Shown here: positions 57,361-64,000 of the stretch, one piece after another | Layout of the letters: each line of letters starts with the position of its first letter | Position numbering within the stretch: position 1 is the first letter of the stretch | Position numbers and translations under genes: made by a program | Assembly (NCBI RefSeq): GCF_000247645.1 | Contig: NZ_AHWA01000004.1 | Location: 558,001 to 622,000 of the forward strand | Length of the DNA stretch: 64,000 nt | Source of the DNA: Salinibacterium sp. PAMC 21357 | Lineage (GTDB): Bacteria > Actinomycetota > Actinomycetes > Actinomycetales > Microbacteriaceae | Direction: 5' to 3' | The notes under the pieces: model-generated | Seen by the model: the letters and a program-made list of their open reading frames with translations, nothing else | What the model was told of the DNA's origin: nothing | Database searches by the model: none

Positions 57361-59574
57361 GTGACAGATACCCGCACTGAGGCCTTGACCGTTCTTCGCA
57401 CACTTGTCGGCAATGAGACTGCCGATTTTCATGAGGGGCAGTCTGAGGCGATTGAGACGCTCGTCGATGGGCGCCGCCGTGCGCTCGTGGTGCAGCGCAC
57501 CGGGTGGGGAAAGTCCGCCGTCTACTTCGTTTCCACCCTGCTCATGCGCCGGCGAGGTGCGGGCCCTACCGTGCTCGTGTCGCCACTGCTCGCGCTGATG
57601 CGTGATCAGATTGCCGCGGCATCCCGCGCCGGAGTTCGGGCCGTCGCCATCAACTCCACCAACCCCCACGAGTGGGCTGAGGTTCAGCAGCAGCTCGCCA
57701 ACGACGAAGTTGATGTGCTGCTCGTCTCGCCCGAACGCCTCAACAACCCCAGCTTTCGCGACAACCAACTGCCCGCGCTGATCAACCGCATCGGGATGCT
57801 CGTCGTCGACGAAGCGCACTGCATCAGCGACTGGGGCCACGACTTTCGCCCTGACTACCGCCGCCTGCGCGAACTCATCGCCACCATGCCCACCGGCGTG
57901 CCCGTGCTCGCCACCACCGCCACCGCCAACTCTCGAGTCGTCGCCGACATCGCCGCGCAGCTCGAAGGCGGGGCAGGCGGCGGTACCGACGGCACCGCTG
58001 GCGTCGAAAGCTCCGTAAGCGCCGCGAGCGCCACCGACACAACCGCCACGGCAGGCATCGAAGTCGTCACCATCCGCGGACCCCTCGCGCGAGCATCCCT
58101 GCGCCTGGGCGTACTGAAATTGCCGGATGCCCGCGCCCGCCTCGGCTGGCTGCTAAGCCACCTCGCCGAACTGCCCGGCAGCGGCATCATCTACACGCTC
58201 ACCGTCTCGGCCGCCGAAGACACCGCGCGACTGCTGCGCGACAGCGGCATGGATGTGCGCGCCTACACCGGCAAAACCGACCCGCAAGAACGCGAAGAAT
58301 CCGAACAGGCGCTCAAGAACAACACCGTCAAAGCGCTCGTTGCCACCAGCGCCCTCGGCATGGGATTCGACAAGCCCGACCTCGGCTTCGTCATCCACCT
58401 CGGAGCTCCTTCTTCTCCCGTCGCGTACTACCAACAGGTCGGGCGTGCCGGGCGTGCCACCGACAACGCCGACGTGCTGCTCATGCCCGGGCCCGAAGAC
58501 CGCGACATCTGGGAATACTTCGCCACCTCATCCATGCCCGACCAAGCCAACGCCGAACTCGTGATCTCCGAGCTCACTGCCGCCGCCGACTCAGGCGCCG
58601 GGCCCGTCTCCACGCCCGCGCTCGAAGCGCGCGTGAACCTGCGCCGCAGTCCCCTCGAACTGCTGCTCAAAGTGTTGGATGTCGACGGTGCCGTCGCCCG
58701 CGTGCAAGGCGGCTGGACCGCCACCGGCCAGCCCTGGAGCTACGACGCCGAACGCTACGCCGGAGTCACCGCCGCCCGCCGCGCCGAACAACAAAACATG
58801 CTCGACTACGAACAACTCCCCGCCGGCACCGAAGGCTGCCGCATGGAATTTCTGCAACGCGCCCTCGACGACAACACCGCCACCCCCTGCGGCCGCTGCG
58901 ACAACTGCGCCGGCATCTGGTACCCCACCGACATCACCACGGATGCCACCAGCCGCGCCACCGCCACCCTCGACAAAGTCGGCGTCCCCATCGAACCCCG
59001 CGCCCAATGGCCCACCGGAGCCGACAAAGTCGGCGTGCCCGTGCGCGGACGCATCAACCCCGACCAACGCTCCCTCGAAGGCCGTGCCCTCGCCCGCCTC
59101 ACCGACCTCGGCTGGGGCGGCACCCTGCGCACCCTCTTCGCCCCCGGCACCCCCGACGCACCAGCAAGTCCCGCGCTCGTTGCCGCCTGCGTGCGCGTAC
59201 TTGCCGACTGGGGCTGGGATGAGCGACCCGTCGCCGTCATCTCGATGCCGTCACGCCGCCGACCACAACTCGTGGCATCCGTCGCCGAAGCGCTCTCCAG
59301 CGCCGGCAAGCTGCCCTACCTCGGGTCGCTCTCACTCACCGGTGATGGACCACAGGGTGAGCCCGGCGGCAATAGTGCCTACCGGTTGGCCAGCGTGTGG
59401 CAACAGTTCGAATGGGCTGGCGGCGGTGAATCCGGCAACGAGCTACCCAACGGGCCCATCCTGCTCGTCGATGACCTCGTCGACTCGCGCTGGACACTTA
59501 CGATCGCCGCGAAAGCACTCCGCGAAGCCGGGGCGGATGCCGTACTCCCGTTCGCGCTAGCACTCCGCGGCTAG
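57361..59574 (+). CDS. RecQ-like DNA helicase with phosphoribosyltransferase-like C-terminus
   Basis: The product is 737 residues, GTG start. The helicase core has VQRTGWGKSAVYF (Walker A), VVDEAHCISDWGHDFRPDYR, TTATANSR, and ATSALGMGFDKPDL with QVGRAGRATDNAD. A zinc motif CRMEFLQ...CGRCDNC follows. The C-terminal 130 residues carry LPNGPILLVDDLVDSRWTLT, the PRPP-binding signature of phosphoribosyltransferases. Such fusions are known in actinobacteria, but the role of the tail is unclear. A short duplicated motif DKVGVP occurs twice in the linker (about residues 540 and 556). It is divergent from the methyltransferase. Confidence 0.9.
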   Translation: MTDTRTEALTVLRTLVGNETADFHEGQSEAIETLVDGRRRALVVQRTGWGKSAVYFVSTLLMRRRGAGPTVLVSPLLALMRDQIAAASRAGVRAVAINSTNPHEWAEVQQQLANDEVDVLLVSPERLNNPSFRDNQLPALINRIGMLVVDEAHCISDWGHDFRPDYRRLRELIATMPTGVPVLATTATANSRVVADIAAQLEGGAGGGTDGTAGVESSVSAASATDTTATAGIEVVTIRGPLARASLRLGVLKLPDARARLGWLLSHLAELPGSGIIYTLTVSAAEDTARLLRDSGMDVRAYTGKTDPQEREESEQALKNNTVKALVATSALGMGFDKPDLGFVIHLGAPSSPVAYYQQVGRAGRATDNADVLLMPGPEDRDIWEYFATSSMPDQANAELVISELTAAADSGAGPVSTPALEARVNLRRSPLELLLKVLDVDGAVARVQGGWTATGQPWSYDAERYAGVTAARRAEQQNMLDYEQLPAGTEGCRMEFLQRALDDNTATPCGRCDNCAGIWYPTDITTDATSRATATLDKVGVPIEPRAQWPTGADKVGVPVRGRINPDQRSLEGRALARLTDLGWGGTLRTLFAPGTPDAPASPALVAACVRVLADWGWDERPVAVISMPSRRRPQLVASVAEALSSAGKLPYLGSLSLTGDGPQGEPGGNSAYRLASVWQQFEWAGGGESGNELPNGPILLVDDLVDSRWTLTIAAKALREAGADAVLPFALALRG

Positions 59575-59690
59575 CGCCGCCTGGGCTCCCGGCTAACGCG
59601 GCACATAAATAATCGTGCTGGCGAGCCAACATTCGCTATCCTTGAAGTGGTTGCAACTCTGCGGAATTAGTGCGATCGGAGGTCGCCACA

Positions 59691-60401
59691 GTGTCAGATT
59701 TCTCCGTGAAACCCCACAACTTCGCCCTCGGCGCGTTCCTCTCAGTGCTAGCAATACCCCTCGCGATCGCCGCAGCAGCGATCATCGGCCTGCTGGGAAC
59801 TGGGGTCGCGGCCGCCGTCGCCGCGATTGGCATGTTTGCCGCATTTCAACTCTTCGCCCTAGGCTCACGTGGCCCCGTCAGTCGAGGCCGCGACTTTCTG
59901 TTCGCCCTCGTCGTTGGAGCCATCGCGACAGTCCTCGGAGCACTCGCGGGACTGCTCACCGACGCCTACAGTTCCTTCGTTGCCGGCGGCGGCACCAGCG
60001 GCATCCTCGAGAACATACTCGCCGGACGCGTCGAGCTCCCCTACCCCACTCGCCCAGAAGAGGTTGCGGTTCCCCTCACCATCACCGCCGTCCTCGCCAT
60101 ACTCGCCGTCGTCATGAATGCGGCCAAAGCTCTCGCTGTTCACCGCGACAACATCATGGCCAAAGCCAACACTGTTGCAACATCAGCCACCACCCACCTA
60201 GAAACTTCGCGAACCGCACTGACATCATCCGCCAAGAATTCAGCGAACTCCGCCAACCGGTTCGCCAACCACGTCATGACGATCAACACCTCGTCACCGG
60301 GCATCCTGCTCAACGGCACACCACTGGGCGAACAAGGCCAGCCCAAGAAACATCTATGGCACGACTTGCGCGACATGATCTACAAAGCCATCCGGGGTTA
60401 G
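59691..60401 (+). CDS. Small membrane protein of the SPGILLNG family (copy 2)
   Basis: The product is 236 residues from the GTG at 59691 with GGAGG at 59678-59682. VKPHNFALGAFLSVLAIPLA opens the first of four membrane helices. The loop after helix three (DAYSSFVAGGGTSGILENIL) matches the corresponding RSFISAGDKGGVFGSVF loop of copy 1. The tail carries TSSPGILLNGTPLGEQ (residues 200-215) and a charged end. It is probably the first gene of a three-gene run with the next two copies. Confidence 0.8.
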   Translation: MSDFSVKPHNFALGAFLSVLAIPLAIAAAAIIGLLGTGVAAAVAAIGMFAAFQLFALGSRGPVSRGRDFLFALVVGAIATVLGALAGLLTDAYSSFVAGGGTSGILENILAGRVELPYPTRPEEVAVPLTITAVLAILAVVMNAAKALAVHRDNIMAKANTVATSATTHLETSRTALTSSAKNSANSANRFANHVMTINTSSPGILLNGTPLGEQGQPKKHLWHDLRDMIYKAIRG

Positions 60402-60420
60402 GCACCGCACCGCGCGGCCC

Positions 60421-60440
60421 AACACAACACAACACAACAC
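60421..60440 (+). repeat. AACAC microsatellite, four units
   Basis: AACAC is repeated four times without interruption in the gap between family copies 2 and 3. Such arrays can vary in length between strains. Confidence 0.9.
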
Positions 60441-60503
60441 GCTGGCTCAAGCGCAAGAACCCTGCCGTCAGCAGCAGTTCTCACCCCAACCTGACTTTGG
60501 AGA

Positions 60504-60530
60504 AATACTTAGCTATTCTGGGGAAGTATT
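60504..60530 (+). promoter_or_regulatory. Inverted repeat and possible promoter before copy 3
   Basis: AATACTT (60504-60510) and AAGTATT (60524-60530) face each other across 13 bases. TATTCT at 60513-60518 could be a -10, with TGACTT 16 bases upstream. The arrangement resembles an operator straddling a promoter, 50 bases before the GTG. Confidence 0.45.
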
Positions 60531-60580
60531 GAAAAGGTGCTCGGTGAGAGATTCCCGCCGCACCCGCAGAGGTGATTACC

Positions 60581-61156
60581 GTGTCAGAGATGTACACAAA
60601 CCCCGGCCCCGGAAACTACGCGACCGCAAAAGGGCGCATGTTTGAGGCCGAAGCTCAAGCCAAAGCCACCAGCGCACAAATTGGCGGCAACATCCTGCCC
60701 CGACCAATACGGCCCTACAACTACACCCGCGGAGTACTGTTCTCACTCCTGACCGTGCCGATCGCCGCCATCCTCGTTGCAGCATTCGGGCTCAATTCTC
60801 CCGCCGCCGGCGTCGCAACAACACCTTTCGCCATCGCCATAGCCTTCAGCCTTTTTGCCTACGGCTCCGGCCGCTCCCCCGTCGTGGGGCGCAACTTTCT
60901 GGTACCCAGCGGAATCGGCCTCATCACCATGATCGTGGGCATCCTTATCAGCTACCCCTACAGCCTCTACCTCTCCTTCATCTACGAAGAGCGTGCCGGA
61001 AGCATCCTGAGCCCCGCATTCGCCACCTACCTGACAACCCGGCTCAGCGAGGACTCCGGCCAGATCATCATCCCCATCACCGTGGTGTCAGTGATTGCCG
61101 CGGTTATCCTGTTCCGAAAAGCACGAGCAGCCTTAGCCAGCACCACCACACCGTGA
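60581..61156 (+). CDS. Small membrane protein of the same family, lacking the C-terminal motif (copy 3)
   Basis: The product is 191 residues from the GTG at 60581; an earlier in-frame GTG is at 60572. A longer N-terminus (residues 1-40) precedes RPYNYTRGVLFSLLTVPIAA, the family's first helix. Further helices are FAIAIAFSLFAYGSGRS and GIGLITMIVGILISYPYSLY, and a last helix follows QIIIPITVVSVIAAVIL. The sequence stops after ARAALASTTTP, so the ILLNG motif is absent. It is the most divergent copy. Confidence 0.78.
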   Translation: MSEMYTNPGPGNYATAKGRMFEAEAQAKATSAQIGGNILPRPIRPYNYTRGVLFSLLTVPIAAILVAAFGLNSPAAGVATTPFAIAIAFSLFAYGSGRSPVVGRNFLVPSGIGLITMIVGILISYPYSLYLSFIYEERAGSILSPAFATYLTTRLSEDSGQIIIPITVVSVIAAVILFRKARAALASTTTP

Positions 61157-61159
61157 TGA

Positions 61160-61912
61160 GTGCCGTCAAAGACTGACCCGCCAGCACCACCAACGAACGT
61201 CTCCGACATGCCCGATCAGCCCGTCGCCCCGCCAACAAAGCCCTACAACTTTGTGCTCGGAGCACTCGCCTCAGTGCTCGCGATCCCCATCACCATTGCG
61301 ATTGCCGTCATAATCGGTCAGTTCGGGTGGGACTTTGCTGGCGCAGGCGGCGGTATCGGACTGATGGTCGCGTTCGCACTCTTCGCTTCCGGATCGCACC
61401 GCGCTGTAGTTCGCGGCGCAGGCTTCGCCTTCGCCCTCCTCATCGGCACCATCGCCGCCGTTCTGGCCGTCATCGCCGGCTTCCTCTCCGCCGTGTACCA
61501 CGCCTTTACCGCGGTCGGCGGCGACGGCGGATTCTTCGGAAGCGTATTCGCCGGACGAGTCACCTACCGCCTCACCGAACACCCCGTCGACCTCATAGCT
61601 CCCGCCGCGATCGCTGCGTTCATGACCATCATCCTGCTCATCAAATACTCGAGACTAGCGATCGAAGCACGAACTGCATCCCAAGAAACACGAGGTTTCG
61701 GGGCAGCCCATCGCGGCGCAGCGGTTCACCAGGCAGAGCCCCACAACGCAGAGCCCCACAATCGAGTGCCCCGCGACGCAACGGCTCTGGATGTTGCTGC
61801 TCCCGATCACACGCCGCCTGCCGCCCCTCCGGCCACCATCAACGCATCCTCCTCCGGAATCTTGCTCAACGGCAAACCTCTCAACGACCAAGAGCCGAAG
61901 AAACCTTTCTGA
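61160..61912 (+). CDS. Small membrane protein of the SPGILLNG family (copy 4)
   Basis: The product is 250 residues from the GTG at 61160, three bases after the previous stop; an ATG at 61208 is another possible start. TKPYNFVLGALASVLAIPIT opens helix one, GGGIGLMVAFALFASGSHRA helix two and GFAFALLIGTIAAVLAVIAG helix three. The loop YHAFTAVGGDGGFFGSVFAG is close to copy 1. A hydrophilic stretch with a repeated AEPHN follows, then NASSSGILLNGKPLNDQEPK. It completes the cluster. Confidence 0.8.
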   Translation: MPSKTDPPAPPTNVSDMPDQPVAPPTKPYNFVLGALASVLAIPITIAIAVIIGQFGWDFAGAGGGIGLMVAFALFASGSHRAVVRGAGFAFALLIGTIAAVLAVIAGFLSAVYHAFTAVGGDGGFFGSVFAGRVTYRLTEHPVDLIAPAAIAAFMTIILLIKYSRLAIEARTASQETRGFGAAHRGAAVHQAEPHNAEPHNRVPRDATALDVAAPDHTPPAAPPATINASSSGILLNGKPLNDQEPKKPF

Positions 61913-62045
61913 AAGTAACGACACCTCAAACGCCTAGGTCAATCGCGCCGCCCGAGCACAGCCCCGACGCCGCGCTATTAGTGCCGTTGCTGGGAAATGA
62001 CCGCCCGGCGTTTGACTTGTGCGCTCCAGAAGCGTCTAATGGGAA

Positions 62046-62060
62046 TACCCCTCAGGGGTA
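62046..62060 (+). promoter_or_regulatory. CsoR-type operator
   Basis: TACCCC-TCA-GGGGTA is a perfect inverted repeat, extended by A/T to 17 bases (62045-62061). GC-rich pseudo-palindromes of this kind (TACCCC...GGGGTA) are bound by copper-responsive CsoR repressors. It lies 20 bases before the csoR start, so the operon should be repressed by its own product and induced by copper. Confidence 0.8.
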
Positions 62061-62079
62061 TCCGGTTGGAGGGAATACT

Positions 62080-62361
62080 ATGGTCGGTTACGTCGACAAC
62101 AAAGAAGTGCTGCTCAAGCGCCTGCGTCGCGCCGAAGGGCAAGTTCGCGGCATCCACCGCATGATCGAAGAAGACACCTACTGCATCGATGTGCTCACTC
62201 AGGTGTCTGCCGCGACGAAGGCCTTGGAGTCCGTTGCCCTGGCCCTGCTCGATGACCACCTCAGCCACTGTGTCGCCGAAGCGAGCCGCGAAGGTGGCCC
62301 TGTCGCCGACGAAAAGCTTCGCGAAGCGAGTGCCGCGATCGCGCGCCTCGTTCGTTCCTAG
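62080..62361 (+). CDS. csoR: Copper-sensing repressor CsoR
   Basis: Tetrameric all-helical repressor that releases DNA on binding Cu(I). The product is 93 residues from the ATG at 62080 (GGAGG upstream). The frame is open far upstream but that part is a shadow of the membrane gene. Ligands Cys35, His60 and Cys64 sit in EDTYCIDVL and DDHLSHCVAEA, the family's C-H-C pattern. The N-terminus KRLRRAEGQVRGIHRMIEED is the family signature. It stands first in csoR-copZ-copA. Confidence 0.95.
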   Translation: MVGYVDNKEVLLKRLRRAEGQVRGIHRMIEEDTYCIDVLTQVSAATKALESVALALLDDHLSHCVAEASREGGPVADEKLREASAAIARLVRS

Positions 62362-62436
62362 CTCACACCCCGCACTACCCGCGGCCCGCGCCACGCACCA
62401 AATGCCCGTCGCCCGCCGCAATCGAAGGAGAAACTA

Positions 62437-62661
62437 ATGTCAACCACCGCCGAATACCTAGTCGAGGGCATGACCTGCAGCCACTGTGTCAGCAGCGTCA
62501 CCGAAGAACTCAGTGAAGTGGATGGCGTCACCGCCGTCTCCGTCGACCTCACCTCTGGCCTGCCATCGATCGTCTCTGTGACCTCCGATGCTCCCCTCGA
62601 CGACGCCACCGTTGACGCCGCAATCGAGGAGGCCGGCTACACGCTCGTCAAGAGCCTCTGA
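62437..62661 (+). CDS. copZ: Copper chaperone (heavy-metal-associated domain)
   Basis: Carries Cu(I) to the efflux ATPase. The product is 74 residues, a single HMA domain with the metal motif [11 protein letters not shown] (Cys14 and Cys17) and the closing [11 protein letters not shown]. Its stop overlaps the copA start (TGATG). AAGGAGAAACT precedes the ATG. Confidence 0.95.
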   Translation: MSTTAEYLVEGMTCSHCVSSVTEELSEVDGVTAVSVDLTSGLPSIVSVTSDAPLDDATVDAAIEEAGYTLVKSL

Positions 62662-64000
62662 TGACCGCCGAACCCCTCGCATCCGGCAACATCAACCTCC
62701 TGGATGTCGAACTCGACATCACCGGAATGACCTGCGCGTCGTGCGCTGGCCGCATCGAGCGCAAGCTCAACAAACTTCCCGGCGTCGAGGCAACGGTCAA
62801 TTACGCCACCGAGAAGGCTCGTGTTCGCGCCCCCGAGGGTGCCGACCCTGAGCAGTTCTTGCAGGCGGTGAAGGCTGCCGGGTATAGCGCTGTCATCCCA
62901 ACCCCAATTCGCGAACGTGACGAGAACGACGACGCGAGCCCCAAGAGCGGCGATGGTGATTGGGCTTCGCAATTGTTGCGCCGCCTGCTGATCTCGACAG
63001 CGCTGGCCGTGCCCGTTGTGTTGATGTCGATGATCCCGGTGCTGCAGTTCACGAACTGGCAGTGGCTTGCTCTCACCCTCACGGCTCCCGTCGTGGTGTG
63101 GGGTGCGTGGCCGTTCCACCGTGCCGCCGCTACGAACGCGCGCCATGGTGCTGCCACGATGGACACCCTCATCAGCTTGGGCGTCACGGCCGCCTTCGGT
63201 TGGTCGCTTTACGCGCTGTTCTTCGGCACCGCTGGCGAAGCGGGGATGCACATGACCATGACGTTGTTCGGCAATCCGGATGGCGGCTCGGGCGAAATCT
63301 ATCTCGAGGTCGCTGCCGCCGTGACCGTCTTTATCCTGCTCGGTAAGTACATCGAAGCGCGCGCCAGCCGCGAGTCAGGTGCCGCACTTCGCGCCCTGCT
63401 CGAGCTCGGCGCGAAGGATGCCACCGTTCTGCGCGGAACCTCTGAACAGCGCATCGCTGTCTCGTCCCTCATCGTTGGCGATCGTGTTGTCGTGCGTCCC
63501 GGCGAAAAAATTGCCAGCGACGGACTTGTTATTGAAGGCAATTCGGCCGTCGACGAAAGCATGCTCACGGGCGAATCAGTGCCCGTGGAAGTTGGACCAG
63601 ACAGCCGCGTCACTGGCGCCACTCTCAACGTCGGCGGACGACTCGTCGTCGAAGTCACCCGCATTGGCAGCGACACCGAACTGGCACGCCTCGGTCGCCT
63701 CGTCGAAGAAGCGCAAACCGGCAAAGCCGACATCCAACGTCTCGCCGATCGCGTTTCGGCGATCTTCGTTCCCGTTGTGCTCGTTCTCGCCGTGGTCGCA
63801 TTTGTCGGTTGGCTGATCGCCGGTGGCCCCATCGAACTCGCGTTCACGGCCGCCGTCACCACCCTCGTCATCGCGTGCCCCTGTGCGCTCGGACTCGCCA
63901 CCCCCACTGCGCTTCTCGTGGGAACGGGTCGAGGCTCGCAGCTCGGCATTCTCATCAGCGGCCCTCAGGTGCTCGAACGCACCCGCTCCGTTGACACGAT
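62661..64000 (+). CDS. copA: Copper-exporting P1B-type ATPase (N-terminal 446 codons; runs off the window)
   Basis: Pumps Cu(I) out of the cell using ATP. The ATG at 62661 overlaps the copZ stop. It has one N-terminal HMA domain ([20 protein letters not shown], Cys25/Cys28), then membrane helices, the actuator motif TGES (303-306) in DESMLTGES, and the transmembrane copper site CPC (406-408) in [20 protein letters not shown]. The DKTGT phosphorylation site should lie just past the window end. The CPC motif identifies the copper/silver subgroup. Confidence 0.96.
   Translation, partial: MTAEPLASGNINLLDVELDITGMTCASCAGRIERKLNKLPGVEATVNYATEKARVRAPEGADPEQFLQAVKAAGYSAVIPTPIRERDENDDASPKSGDGDWASQLLRRLLISTALAVPVVLMSMIPVLQFTNWQWLALTLTAPVVVWGAWPFHRAAATNARHGAATMDTLISLGVTAAFGWSLYALFFGTAGEAGMHMTMTLFGNPDGGSGEIYLEVAAAVTVFILLGKYIEARASRESGAALRALLELGAKDATVLRGTSEQRIAVSSLIVGDRVVVRPGEKIASDGLVIEGNSAVDESMLTGESVPVEVGPDSRVTGATLNVGGRLVVEVTRIGSDTELARLGRLVEEAQTGKADIQRLADRVSAIFVPVVLVLAVVAFVGWLIAGGPIELAFTAAVTTLVIACPCALGLATPTALLVGTGRGSQLGILISGPQVLERTRSVDT

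Noticed and set aside
58679-59560. 293-codon plus-strand frame rich in Pro, Ala and Thr
   Set aside because: It overlaps the RecQ-like gene in another frame and has the composition of a frame-shifted high-GC gene.

Overview
This window is about 64 kb of chromosome from a high-GC Gram-positive bacterium. I place it in the Actinomycetota, most likely family Microbacteriaceae. The grounds are the many GTG and TTG starts, the actinobacterial forms of RpoB, RpoC, Lhr and DUF427/DUF1684/DUF4916 proteins, and a SipW-type secretion operon. Genus and species cannot be read from the sequence alone.

Layout. 1-2221 (minus): the str operon, fusA (cut by the window edge), rpsG and rpsL. 2553-3434: a membrane protein. 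3563-16561 (minus): a complete type IV pilus locus, pilB-pilT-pilC, then pilA, two prepilin-like genes, a PilX-like gene, pilD, pilM, pilN and pilO. 17285-20159 (plus): a response regulator, a histidine kinase and a kinase-like membrane protein without an ATPase site. 20206-27656 (minus): rpoC and rpoB. 27868-29826: an agmatinase-family gene and a spermidine synthase-like gene, divergently transcribed. 30180-33906 (plus): four SipW-type exported surface proteins plus their signal peptidase. 33931-44644: mixed housekeeping genes (SprT-like, CGNR zinc finger, DUF427, ComB-like, oxidoreductase, topoisomerase IB, DUF1684, DEAD-box RNA helicase, NUDIX, esterase) and a repeat-rich 0.7-kb gap at 41.7-42.4 kb. 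44752-51555 (plus): helicase Lhr, a Nei-type glycosylase, a small membrane protein and a MutT-like NUDIX. 51766-57120 (minus): a restriction-modification island with a 5-methylcytosine methyltransferase, an MvaI/BcnI-like endonuclease, an unrecognised 684-residue protein and a GIY-YIG-like nuclease. 57361-59574: a RecQ-like helicase with a phosphoribosyltransferase-like tail. 59691-61912: three more members of the small membrane family seen at 50.5 kb. 62080-64000: a copper module csoR-copZ-copA, with copA cut by the window edge.

Sequence quality. Four genes, rpsL, pilN, pilA and the restriction endonuclease, each need exactly one extra base to become full length. In every case the missing base lies in or next to a short run of the same base. 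An essential ribosomal protein gene is among them, so the simplest reading is a bias towards single-base deletions in this assembly rather than four real mutations.

Most novel material: (1) the four-member paralogous family of small membrane proteins with a P-[YH]-[NS]-[FY] start motif, three of which end in S-S-[PS]-G-I-L-L-N-G; (2) the four-gene restriction-modification island, where an unknown protein is tightly coupled to a GIY-YIG-like nuclease and a CCAGG site overlaps the predicted methyltransferase promoter; (3) the SipW operon with its leader of stacked inverted repeats; (4) the repeat cluster at 41.8-42.4 kb.
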